64,000 bases of DNA from Gemmatimonadota bacterium. Its GTDB lineage: Bacteria > Gemmatimonadota > Gemmatimonadetes > Longimicrobiales > Gaopeijiaceae. Every line of letters begins with the position of its first letter. Positions within the stretch are counted from its first letter, which is position 1. This document shows, one piece after another, positions 1 to 7,844 of the stretch. Position numbers and translations under genes: made by a program. The DNA lies in contig VXQO01000014.1 in the NCBI GenBank assembly GCA_009838975.1, forward strand, positions 1-64,000, in the 5' to 3' direction. Under the pieces are notes generated by a model. It saw only the letters and a list, made by a program, of their open reading frames with translations. It was not told where the DNA came from and did not search any database.

Positions 1-38
1 GGCGGGCGGCGGCGGGGCGGCGGATGGCGGCCGGCTAA

Positions 39-1487
39 CCCACCACGCTGAGCGAGCCGCGGGGGCAACTCGGCGGGCGGGCGGGCCGAATCCGCGACTC
101 GGGCTACACCTTCGACACCGGCCCGAGCCTGATCACGGCACCCGCGCTCCTTGACGCCGTGTTCAGGGCGGCCGGACGGCGCCTCGACGACTACGTCTCG
201 CTGGTGGCCCTCGACCCCTTCTACAGGGTCTGGTTTCACGACGGCACCCACCTGGACTACACGTCCGACCTGGATCGCATGAAGGCCGCAATGGCGCGGT
301 TCGATCCGTCCGATGCCGAAAGGCTCGAGTCGTTCTTCGCGAAGCTGCGGCCCATCTACGAGGCCGTGATCACCGAGGGGTTGGGTGCCCGTCCCTTCGA
401 TTCGCTGGGCAGGATGGCGGCCTTCGCCCCCCGTGTCGTACGCCTCAGCGCGTGGGAGCCCGTGGCGCGGTACGTCGGCCGTCACTTCCGCGACTGGCGC
501 CACCGTTTCATGTACTCGTTCCATCCGCTCTTTCTCGGGGGGAGCCCGTTCCGAGCGCCTTCGATCTTCCTCATGATCCCGTACCTCGAGAAGGAGGGCG
601 GGGTGTGGTACGCGCGCGGTGGAATGCACAGCCTCGTCGAGGGGTTTGCGGCGCTCTTCCGGGACATCGGCGGCAGGGTGCGGGTCGATACGCCGGCCCG
701 GCGCATCGAGGTAGCGGAGGGCGGCGGGCGACGCGCCCGGGTGGCGGGCGTCTGGGTCGCGAGCACCAACGGCCGCGGCGGCGACGGCGCCGAGGCCTTC
801 CTCCCCGCCGACATCGTCGTGAGCAACGCCGACGTCGGACACACGTACGGCACGCTCCTCGGCTCGGTGCGGCGGCGCCGCTGGACGGACCGCCGCCTGC
901 GAAAGGTGGCCCAGTCGATGAGCTGCTTCCTGCTTTACCTGGGCGTGCGGCGGAAGTACCCCCGGCTGTCCCACCACACGATCATCCTGGGACGCCGCTA
1001 CCGGGGGCTCGTGCGCGACATCTTCGACCGCAAGGTTCTCGCGTCCGACTTCAGCATGTACCTGCACGTCCCGAGCCGCACCGAGCCGTCGATGGCGCCG
1101 CCGGGCTGCGAGAGCATCTACGTTCTCGTCCCGGTGCCGAACGCGGCATCCGGGATCGACTGGGAGCGGGAGGCGGGCCCGATGACGGACCGGGTGATCG
1201 CGGCGCTCGAGGCGTGGAGGCTCGAGGGTCTGCGCGCGGCCATCGAGGTCCGGCACGTCTTCACCCCCGACGACTTTGCGACTCAGTACAACGCCGCGCT
1301 CGGCAACGCGTTCGGAATCGAGCCGCGGCTGACTCAGACCGCGTGGTTCCGCCCGCACAACCGCAGCGAGGAGGTCGACGGGCTGTATCTGGTCGGCGCC
1401 GGGACCCACCCGGGGGCGGGTGTGCCCGGGGTGGTGCTGTCCGCGGCCGCGACGATGCACGCGGTGGCGGAGGACTTCGCGCTGTAG
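39..1487 (+). CDS. Phytoene desaturase-like FAD oxidoreductase (CrtI family), 5' end missing
   Basis: FAD-dependent amine-oxidase-fold enzyme of the carotenoid desaturase/isomerase family. The N-terminal part reads LGGRAG then GYTFDTGPSL, and the C-terminus has LVGAGTHPGAGVPGV, both hallmarks of CrtI. The dinucleotide-binding GxGxxG lies upstream of the window. The homologous frame extends left to position 3 but is broken by TAA at 36-38, just before LGGRAG. The first ordinary start codon after the stop is GTG at 159, which would lose conserved sequence. It is therefore an edge-truncated gene with a nonsense codon or sequence error. The substrate (phytoene, diapophytoene or another carotenoid) cannot be told. 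No other carotenoid gene is in the window. Confidence 0.75.
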   Translation, partial: PTTLSEPRGQLGGRAGRIRDSGYTFDTGPSLITAPALLDAVFRAAGRRLDDYVSLVALDPFYRVWFHDGTHLDYTSDLDRMKAAMARFDPSDAERLESFFAKLRPIYEAVITEGLGARPFDSLGRMAAFAPRVVRLSAWEPVARYVGRHFRDWRHRFMYSFHPLFLGGSPFRAPSIFLMIPYLEKEGGVWYARGGMHSLVEGFAALFRDIGGRVRVDTPARRIEVAEGGGRRARVAGVWVASTNGRGGDGAEAFLPADIVVSNADVGHTYGTLLGSVRRRRWTDRRLRKVAQSMSCFLLYLGVRRKYPRLSHHTIILGRRYRGLVRDIFDRKVLASDFSMYLHVPSRTEPSMAPPGCESIYVLVPVPNAASGIDWEREAGPMTDRVIAALEAWRLEGLRAAIEVRHVFTPDDFATQYNAALGNAFGIEPRLTQTAWFRPHNRSEEVDGLYLVGAGTHPGAGVPGVVLSAAATMHAVAEDFAL

Positions 1488-1624
1488 CGGCGCTGCGCGG
1501 TGGGACCGGCGGGCGGGATCAGGACCGGGGAAGCAGTTGTGCGCCGGTGAATTCGCAAGCGAACTCTGCCAGCCTTACAATGGGCTCCAGCAACTCCTGT
1601 CGCCGCACCCCTCCGGATCCCGAA

Positions 1625-3403
1625 ATGCTCATGCGCAATCCTCGACTGTTCGCGGGGTCCGCCCGCACCGCCTCGCTCACCCTGGCCGCCGCCCTGGGCC
1701 TATCCGCGGCCCTCTCGTCGCCGACCGGCTTCAACGCTCCCCTCTCCGCGCAGGACGCCCGCCACTTCGATCTGCTTGTCCGCGGCGGACGCGTCCTCGA
1801 CGGCACCGGCAATCCATGGTTCCGCGCGGACATCGGCGTGCGCGAGGGCCGGATCGCAGTCCTCGGCGACCTCGCCGGCGCCACTGCCGATCGCGTGATC
1901 CACGCCAGCGGCCGCTACGTGTCGCCCGGCTTCATCGACATCCATTCGCACGCGGACGACGGAGGCAGCGGGCGGTCCGGGCGGTCCATCCGCAACGACT
2001 CCACCCACCGCAAGTCGGCGCCCAACGTGGTCTCGCAGGGCGTCACCACCGTTGTGGTCAACCAGGACGGGCGCTCGCCGTGGCCGGTCGCCGACCAGCG
2101 CGCCACGCTCGAACGACAGGGCGTGGGCCCGAATGTCATGCTGATGGTGGGTCACGGAACCGTGCGGGAAAGGGTGATGGGGTATGATTACCTGCGCCCC
2201 TCCACGGCGGAGGAGACGGCGCGGATGGCGGCGCTGGTCCGCCAGGCGCTGGAGGAGGGTGCAGTCGGCCTCTCGGCGGGGCTCGAGTATGCCCCGGGCC
2301 GCTGGAGCACGACCGACGAGGTCGCGGCTCTGGCAGCCGAGTTGGTCCCGTACGACGGCGTCTACATCTCGCATGAGCGGGCCGAGGGCGCGGACCCGAT
2401 GTGGTACCTGCCAAGCCAGCACGAGGGGCGCCCGCCCACGCTGCAGGACGCGGTCATGGAGACGATCGAGATCGGGCGCCGCACGGGGGTGCGGGTCGTG
2501 GCCTCGCATATCAAGGCCAAGGGTGTGGCGTACTGGGGGTCGAGCGCGTCGGCGATCCAGCTGATCCAGCGGGCTCGCGACGAGGGGGTGCGGGTGTGGG
2601 CGGACCAGTACCCCTACCCCACCAGCGGCTCCGACGGCAACACCGTGCTGGTGCCGCGGTGGGCGCTTAGCGATCCGGATGCTGACAGCCCCCGGGACAG
2701 GCGCCCGCCGGCTGATATGCTGGAGATGAGGTTGCAGCATCCCGAAACGGCGGCGCGGATCCGCACCGACATCCTGCACGAGATCGGACGGCGCGGAGGG
2801 ACCGACCGCGTCGTGATCTTCGACCATCCCATCACGGACTACGTCGGCATGAACCTTCAGGAGGTGGCCGACCTGCGCGGCGAGGACCCGGTGGAGACGG
2901 CCATCGCGCTGCAGATGGAAGGTGACCGCGATCGACGCGGTGGCGGGCGGATGCGCGGGTTCTCGATGTCCGAGATCGACGTGGAGAACTATGCCGCGCA
3001 GCCGTGGGTCGCCACGGCCTCGGACGGAGGCATCGGCTGGCCCGGCGACGGTCCCGTCCACCCGCGCTTCTACGGCACCTTTCCTCGCAAGATCCGGCAC
3101 TACGCGCTGACCGTCGGCGCTCTTTCCCTCGAATCCGCCATCCGTGCGCAGACATCGCTCCCGGCGCTCATCATGGGCCTAGCCGATCGGGGCGAGATCC
3201 GCGAGGGCAACTGGGCCGACCTCGTGGTGTTCGACCTCGAGACGATCGCGGACCAGGCCACCTTCGTGGACCCCCACCAGCACTCCACGGGGATCGACCA
3301 TGTGCTGATCAACGGCGAATTCGTGGTCGAGGACGGCGAGATCCTGTTGACGCTGCCCGGAAAGGTGCTCGCGTCGCGGAGGGGAGGGCGGCCGGCGGCT
3401 TGA
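1625..3403 (+). CDS. N-acyl-D-amino-acid deacylase / D-aminoacylase family amidohydrolase, secreted
   Basis: Predicted 592-aa metal-dependent amidohydrolase removing acyl groups from N-acyl-D-amino acids or related substrates. The signal peptide covers residues 1-43, ending in an Ala-rich core before SAQDA. RGGRVLDGTG and the metal motif HSH at 107-109 (GFIDIHSHAD) mark the family, with further His-containing segments SHERAEG and ASHIKAKG downstream. ATG 1625 was chosen because it directly begins the signal peptide; ATG 1631 and ATG 1580 are alternatives. The Cys of the GNCG motif of classical D-aminoacylases is replaced here by NQDG. A DUF1499 reading frame follows after 10 nt. Two paralogues are in the window (17846, 56134). 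Confidence 0.88.
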   Translation: MLMRNPRLFAGSARTASLTLAAALGLSAALSSPTGFNAPLSAQDARHFDLLVRGGRVLDGTGNPWFRADIGVREGRIAVLGDLAGATADRVIHASGRYVSPGFIDIHSHADDGGSGRSGRSIRNDSTHRKSAPNVVSQGVTTVVVNQDGRSPWPVADQRATLERQGVGPNVMLMVGHGTVRERVMGYDYLRPSTAEETARMAALVRQALEEGAVGLSAGLEYAPGRWSTTDEVAALAAELVPYDGVYISHERAEGADPMWYLPSQHEGRPPTLQDAVMETIEIGRRTGVRVVASHIKAKGVAYWGSSASAIQLIQRARDEGVRVWADQYPYPTSGSDGNTVLVPRWALSDPDADSPRDRRPPADMLEMRLQHPETAARIRTDILHEIGRRGGTDRVVIFDHPITDYVGMNLQEVADLRGEDPVETAIALQMEGDRDRRGGGRMRGFSMSEIDVENYAAQPWVATASDGGIGWPGDGPVHPRFYGTFPRKIRHYALTVGALSLESAIRAQTSLPALIMGLADRGEIREGNWADLVVFDLETIADQATFVDPHQHSTGIDHVLINGEFVVEDGEILLTLPGKVLASRRGGRPAA

Positions 3404-3413
3404 ACCTGGGGCA

Positions 3414-3810
3414 ATGCCGCGGACGGACGCGGAGGTCCGTTCGTTTCGACGTCTGGTCCCGGCCTACGTCAGCAGCCGCGCCGGTGCGTGGTGGATCCAC
3501 CGGGTCGCACCGTTACCCATATCGGAAGACGCCACCCGGCTCCTGCGCCGCCTGGAGCGAGTTGTCGGTGCCTTGCCGCGCACCGAGGCGAAGACGGTCA
3601 CCGATGAGTACCTGCACGCGGTCTGCCGCAGGCTGCTCGGGTTCCGCGATGACCTCGAGTTCCCGGCTCTCGCCGGCCGAGGGCGTCGTACATGTCCAGT
3701 CGGTTTCCCGGGTGGGACTGTTCGATTTCGGAGTGAACCGCCGGCGGGTCGAGCGGGTGCGTCGACGGCTGCGGATGCGTTCGGGATGTGGCGTCACCCT
3801 CGGATACTGA
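3414..3810 (+). pseudogene. DUF1499 family protein, single-base frameshift
   Basis: The first part, starting at ATG 3414, contains VSSRAG, LRRLERVVGALPR and DEYLHAVCRRLLGFRDDLEF, which matches the DUF1499 pattern. After about 3664 the family resemblance continues one base out of frame (LSPAEGVVHVQSVSRVGLF, then DFGVNRRRVE) to TGA at 3808-3810. Removing one C from the CCC run at 3663-3665 would restore a continuous protein of about 131 aa. Either a recent pseudogene or a homopolymer sequencing error. Function of DUF1499 is unknown. It sits 10 nt after the D-aminoacylase gene, suggesting co-transcription. Confidence 0.72.
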
Positions 3811-3827
3811 GCGGCATTTCAAACTGG

Positions 3828-3960
3828 CGGCTGATTCTCAATCGAAATCAGCGTCCAATCGTTATTGGAAGAGCGTCCAATCGATATTGGAAGAGCGTCT
3901 GATCGTTATTCTGTGGACGTCTGATCGCTATTTTGTCAGCGTCTGATCGCAATCAACGCG
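3828..3960. repeat. Tandem 22-bp repeat array with internal palindromes
   Basis: Five units begin at 3851, 3873, 3895, 3917 and 3939, an exact 22-bp period. The unit core is GCGTCYRATCGNTATT followed by about six variable bases. A degenerate sixth unit lies at 3828-3850. The first two units contain inverted repeats CCAAT-N4-ATTGG. The stretch is much more AT-rich than its surroundings. Two helical turns per unit suggest a protein-binding array. It lies between the ends of two converging genes (DUF1499 and the M19 dipeptidase), so it is not obviously a promoter of either. Confidence 0.85.
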
Positions 3961-3997
3961 CACGCCGGATGACTGCCGCTGCACTTTGCGCGGCCTG

Positions 3998-5179
3998 CTA
4001 GCTTCCCCACACTCCCTTCATTACGCGAAGCGCGTTGAGCCCCAGGATCTTCTCCACGCGCTCGGCCGTGTGCCCGCGGTCCCGGAGCATGTCGGCGAGC
4101 TTGCGGAACTGGTCCGGGCCCTGCAGGTCGGGAATGAAGGGCACGACTCCGGCGCGTTCGCCCGCAGCGCCGATCCCAGCCGCGCGCCGTGCCTCGACGT
4201 CCCGGCGCGCCGCTTCGTAGGCTGCCTCCATGTCGTCGTGGGCGGTCGTCCCTCCGTCGGTCCCGATTCCGACGTGGTCCTCTCCGCACACCTGAACAGC
4301 GTGCTCGATGTGCTCCACCACGTCGTCCGCCACGGCCATGCCGTCGGCCGCGAGGAATGGCATGAAGTAGATCCCGACGATCCCGCCGCCCTCGGCGACG
4401 AGGCGCAGTTCCCGGTCCGTCTTGTTGCGCGGCAGGTCGGTAACCGCCCGGCAGCCGGTGTGCGTGATCGCGATGGGTTCGGTGGACGCTTCGATGGCGT
4501 CCAAGCAGGTTTGCTCGCCGCTGTGGCTCAGGTCGACGAGCGTTTTCGTGGCATTCAGCTCGGCCACCACGTCCCGCCCGAACTCGGTCAGGCCGCCGTT
4601 CTCCGGCACCATCGAGCCGTGTCCGATTTGGTTGGCGACGTTGTAGGTGAGCTGGATGATCTTCACGCCCAGTCCGGCAAAGACGCCGACACGGCCTGCG
4701 TCGTCACCCATCATCGCGGCGTTCTGGAAGCCCTGGATCATCCCGACCTTGCCGTCGCGTGCCGCGCGCTCGATGTCGCTGGCCGCCCAGACCTTGAGGA
4801 GCGCTTCGGGGTGTGCGCGGATAATGCGGTTCCAGCGTGCGATGTCGGCGACCGAGCTCTCGAACGGCTCCCGAGGGCCTGCGACGTAGCCGATCGTGGT
4901 GTTGACAGCCACGGTGCCGGAGGCGAGTGCGTCGGCGAGCGCCCGGTCGTCGAGCGAGGTGCGCTGTTCACCTACCAGGGCTCCGGACGGCCCTCCCGAC
5001 CTCGGGACATTCGGGTTCCGGATGCCGCCGAGCATGTTGACAACGAAGAGGTCGGATCGGGTCCGGGCGGGCTCCGAGGCTGGTCGGGTGCAGCCTGTTC
5101 CCACGCCCGCGAGAGCGATGCCGGCGGCCGAGGCGAGGAAGGCGCGGCGGCTCGGATACCCCTCCCCTGCGCCGGTCAC
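3998..5179 (-). CDS. M19 membrane dipeptidase-like Tat lipoprotein, unusual metal site
   Basis: Predicted 393-aa renal-dipeptidase-fold (M19) protein. The GTG start at 5179 has GGAGGT seven bases upstream. The N-terminus has a twin-arginine motif (SRRAFLA, residues 10-16) and a lipobox ending at Cys30 (GVGTGC), so it is probably exported folded and lipid-anchored. Recognisable M19 segments are DLSHSG, THTGCRAVTD and GTDGG. However, the usual N-terminal HxD metal motif is replaced by VNMLGG (47-52), and the bridging Glu segment reads MIQGFQ. Activity as a classical binuclear dipeptidase is therefore doubtful. Its start overlaps the stop of a 35-aa upstream ORF (GTGA). Confidence 0.82.
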   Translation of the reverse strand: MTGAGEGYPSRRAFLASAAGIALAGVGTGCTRPASEPARTRSDLFVVNMLGGIRNPNVPRSGGPSGALVGEQRTSLDDRALADALASGTVAVNTTIGYVAGPREPFESSVADIARWNRIIRAHPEALLKVWAASDIERAARDGKVGMIQGFQNAAMMGDDAGRVGVFAGLGVKIIQLTYNVANQIGHGSMVPENGGLTEFGRDVVAELNATKTLVDLSHSGEQTCLDAIEASTEPIAITHTGCRAVTDLPRNKTDRELRLVAEGGGIVGIYFMPFLAADGMAVADDVVEHIEHAVQVCGEDHVGIGTDGGTTAHDDMEAAYEAARRDVEARRAAGIGAAGERAGVVPFIPDLQGPDQFRKLADMLRDRGHTAERVEKILGLNALRVMKGVWGS

Positions 5180-5283
5180 GTCGCACCTCCGAAGTAGTTC
5201 GGATGGCGGCTGTAGCGGTACAGTCCGTTGGTCAGGAACGGCGTGCCGGTGAGCGGGTGGGGGATGAGATTGAGGTTGGGCAT
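5176..5283 (-). CDS. 35-aa ORF resembling a DUF1295/ICMT methyltransferase-family fragment
   Basis: Short ORF with a plausible ribosome site (GAGAGAG) ending about six bases before its ATG at 5283. Its stop TGA shares bases with the GTG start of the dipeptidase, so the two could be translationally coupled. The C-terminal half reads GLYRYSRHPNYFG, the signature of DUF1295/isoprenylcysteine methyltransferase-type membrane proteins. No transmembrane part or upstream homology is present in any frame. It may be a remnant of a larger gene, or a leader peptide kept for coupling. Confidence 0.45.
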   Translation of the reverse strand: MPNLNLIPHPLTGTPFLTNGLYRYSRHPNYFGGAT

Positions 5284-5674
5284 GCGGCGTCTCTCTCGGG
5301 CGCTTGGCGCGTCTGTGGTGACCGGACTTCAAGGTGCGGCGGTTTCCCGGCTCGGTCCAGCAGAGCGGGTGGGACCCGGGTGAGCGCTTGAACGAGGTTG
5401 AATCGACGGCCAATCCCCGCGGAACTCGAGACAAGACGCCTCGAAGTTGCGTCGCGACGCGTCGTGCAGGATTGCCAGGCGTCGGGATTCCTGTCCAAAG
5501 TGCTGCCGACTTGCAGGGACACCCGATCCGCGAGCGACGCATCCCCGTGGCTTCCGTGATCGGGTAGATCGCGGCGTGCAACTGACACGCTATTGATCCG
5601 CCGCCGGTTGCGCCGCCATCGTTGTTGTCGACCTGCGGCGTAGCCCACGCCCCCTTCCCGCACCGTGTCCCGAC
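5284..5674. other. Intergenic stretch without recognisable gene
   Basis: About 390 bp between the divergent small ORF and the Ig/hydrolase lipoprotein gene. Reading frames here show no protein-family resemblance and no good start sites. The only structure noted is the perfect 12-bp palindrome GCGTCGCGACGC at 5449-5460. It presumably holds promoters for both divergent genes, but no clear -35/-10 pair stands out. Confidence 0.5.
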
Positions 5675-7066
5675 ATGCGCCCAAGCCTCTTTCGTCGTCC
5701 ACCGTTCGCCCTGCTGACCCTCGCCGCCCTCGCCGCCTGCGACGAGGCCGTCAGGCTGATCGAGGCACCACCCGAACCTCCCGCTCCGACGACCCTCCAG
5801 GTGGTCTCGGGCGACGGCCAGCGCGCCGTGCAGGGACTCTCGCTGCTGGACCCCATCGTAGTCCGGGTCCTGGACCAGCACGGCGAGGCCATGGCCGGAC
5901 AGAGCGTCGCCTTCGCACCCGGCGCGGGACACGGGACGGCCGACCCCGCCTCGGCCACCACCGACAGCGACGGACGGGCAGCCACGACGTGGATCCTCGG
6001 ACCCGAATCCGGCAACCAGACCCTCGCTCTCACCGCGGCAGAGGCGACCGCCACCGCAACGGCGGTTTCCCTCGACCTCGAGGCCGAACTCGATACGCTC
6101 TTCATGCCAGCGACCGATGCGGAGATGGGCGTGGTACGCGCGGACTGGGCCGCCCGGGACGTGTCGGCGGTCGGTGCGCGTGTGGAGCTCGAGGAGCCAC
6201 TGGATCTGGTTGGGACGCCCACCAGGCTGCGAATCGTGTCCCACACGGTGGGCGGGTTGCGGCACTACGGCGCGATCATCGTGCCGGATGGGGCGGAGGA
6301 GCGGAGCCTGCCCATTCTGGCCTACCTGCACGGGGGCGAGAACGGCGTGTCGATCGGCGACATCATTATCGCGGCGATCGCGCTCGGGGATCTTCGCGAC
6401 CGGTTCGTGTATGTGATCCCGTCGTTTCGGAGCGAGCCGCTGGAGTACGGCGACAGCACCTGGGTCTCGGAAGGCCCGTCCAGCCATTGGAATTACGACG
6501 TGGATGACGCGCTGGCTCTGCTGAATGTGGCCATCGAGACAACGCCCGAGGCGAGACCGGACTCCATCAACCTGTTCGGCGGCAGTCGGGGAGGCGGGGT
6601 CGCGCTGCTGGCCGGTGTCCGCGATGAACGGATCGCCCGGATCGTAACCTTCTTCGGCCCGACCTATTTCTTCGACGACTGGGTTCGCGAGATCGTGCGC
6701 GAGGCCGCCCTGCGCATGCCGCGCAGGTTGACCGGGGTCGCGCACCTCGACTCCACCGTCGTGCAGCCCTACATCCGGGGCGACCTGACCCGCTCCGAGA
6801 CGCGGCTCGAGCTGGTCCGCCGCTCGTCGGCGCTATGGGCGGCCGATCTGCCTTCGGTGCAACTGCACCACGGCACCGTCGACCTGACCGTCTCGGTGTC
6901 GCAGGCGAGAGCGTTGATCGAGAGGATGGAAGCCCTGGGACGCGGCGCGCCCGACTTCGAGGCGTTCATCTACGAGGGCGGCGGGCACGACGTTCTCGGG
7001 CTCGACGAGGCCATCCCGCGCGCGGTAGAGTTTCTGGCGAGGGCCTTGGGGACGAGGGGGTCGTAG
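5675..7066 (+). CDS. Lipoprotein with bacterial Ig-like domain and alpha/beta-hydrolase domain
   Basis: 463-aa predicted lipoprotein with lipobox LAALAAC near residue 22. Residues ~38-130 look like an invasin-type Ig-like (Big_1) domain (VVRVLDQHGEAMAGQSVAF, TTDSDGRAATTW). The C-terminal part resembles a prolyl-oligopeptidase or esterase-like hydrolase. It contains LAYLHGGENG, a nucleophile elbow GGSRGGG and a late His in EGGGHDVLG, with an Asp in HHGTVDLTV as candidate acid. It probably acts on the outer surface or in the periplasm. The substrate is unknown. The gene stands alone on this strand, with a converging membrane-protein gene 20 nt downstream. Confidence 0.75.
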   Translation: MRPSLFRRPPFALLTLAALAACDEAVRLIEAPPEPPAPTTLQVVSGDGQRAVQGLSLLDPIVVRVLDQHGEAMAGQSVAFAPGAGHGTADPASATTDSDGRAATTWILGPESGNQTLALTAAEATATATAVSLDLEAELDTLFMPATDAEMGVVRADWAARDVSAVGARVELEEPLDLVGTPTRLRIVSHTVGGLRHYGAIIVPDGAEERSLPILAYLHGGENGVSIGDIIIAAIALGDLRDRFVYVIPSFRSEPLEYGDSTWVSEGPSSHWNYDVDDALALLNVAIETTPEARPDSINLFGGSRGGGVALLAGVRDERIARIVTFFGPTYFFDDWVREIVREAALRMPRRLTGVAHLDSTVVQPYIRGDLTRSETRLELVRRSSALWAADLPSVQLHHGTVDLTVSVSQARALIERMEALGRGAPDFEAFIYEGGGHDVLGLDEAIPRAVEFLARALGTRGS

Positions 7067-7086
7067 GGCCGGCGAAACGTCCTGCG

Positions 7087-7761
7087 CTATTGCCCTCCCG
7101 GCCCGACCCGGGGCATGTCGCCTTCGGGATCTTCCTCGCGGGGCCCGAAGTTCACCAGCAGACCCCCGACGACCGAGGTCACGATCCAGAACATCAGCGC
7201 AATGACGAAGACTTCACCCTGAGAGAAGAACCCGATGACTTGTCCAGCAAATCCCATCCCGAACCACACCGCGAAGTTCTGAAGCTGGAAATCGAGCTGG
7301 GCCCCCCGCTTCATGCTCTGCACCGCCCTCAGGAGCAGGTACAGAAGGGTCCCTCCGAATGCGGCGAGGGCCACGCCCGGGGGCCCGAAGACCGGAGAAA
7401 GCGTCCCGAAGCCTCCCATCGCGGCACCGACGAATCCCGTCGCGGCTCCCACGGCTGTCCCGGCGAGGATGCGGCCCGGAGAAGGGGATTGCGAGGCCTT
7501 TGCGGGGACTTTGGACGCGTTGGCCGCCACCGGCACGGAGGTGCCCGCCTCCGCCGCCGCCCGGACGGGCACAGCCTCTTCTTCCGCGGCTACGACTTCC
7601 CGAATCGCGGCTTCAGTCGCCTCCGGATCGATTCCCGCTTCGGCCGCGATCCGCGTGAGCTCCTCGACGGTCAGGGAGTCGCCACGTGCATCGATCTCTG
7701 CCGCCCGCTGAAGAATCAGCGTGACCTGCGATGCGGATACGCGTTCGGGCAAGTCGCTCAA
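7087..7761 (-). CDS. Helical-domain membrane protein, paralogue of 9403-10017
   Basis: 224-aa protein of unknown function. The N-terminal ~55 residues form a charged helical module (RVSASQVTLIL, EIDARGDSLTVEELTRIAAE) followed by an Ala/Val/Pro linker. The C-terminal half has about three to four hydrophobic segments around the soluble stretch VQSMKRGAQLDFQLQNFAVW. The gene lies 83 nt downstream of the SDR-DUF2867 gene on the same strand and is likely co-transcribed with it. A close paralogue sits on the other side of that gene in the opposite orientation. I do not recognise a named family. Confidence 0.8.
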   Translation of the reverse strand: MSDLPERVSASQVTLILQRAAEIDARGDSLTVEELTRIAAEAGIDPEATEAAIREVVAAEEEAVPVRAAAEAGTSVPVAANASKVPAKASQSPSPGRILAGTAVGAATGFVGAAMGGFGTLSPVFGPPGVALAAFGGTLLYLLLRAVQSMKRGAQLDFQLQNFAVWFGMGFAGQVIGFFSQGEVFVIALMFWIVTSVVGGLLVNFGPREEDPEGDMPRVGPGGQ

Positions 7762-7844
7762 GTATCGTCTCCTGCCAGGACCCCTTGTTCGGGGAGAATT
7801 TCAAGGGAAAGCACCTGAACGGCAAGCTCCGCAACCCGAGAATC

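Noticed and set aside
452-1624. Long upstream extension of the D-aminoacylase frame reading into the CrtI-like gene.
   Set aside because: Its peptide is Arg/Pro/Gly-rich shadow sequence of the overlapping real gene; the signal peptide begins at 1625.
5449-5460. Perfect palindrome GCGTCGCGACGC.
   Set aside because: CG-rich 12-mers of this type are frequent in this base composition and there is no second copy or conserved position.
5180-6745. Long in-frame extension upstream of the M19 dipeptidase.
   Set aside because: It is antisense to the Ig/hydrolase gene, lacks family similarity, and the GTG 5179 start has a good ribosome site.
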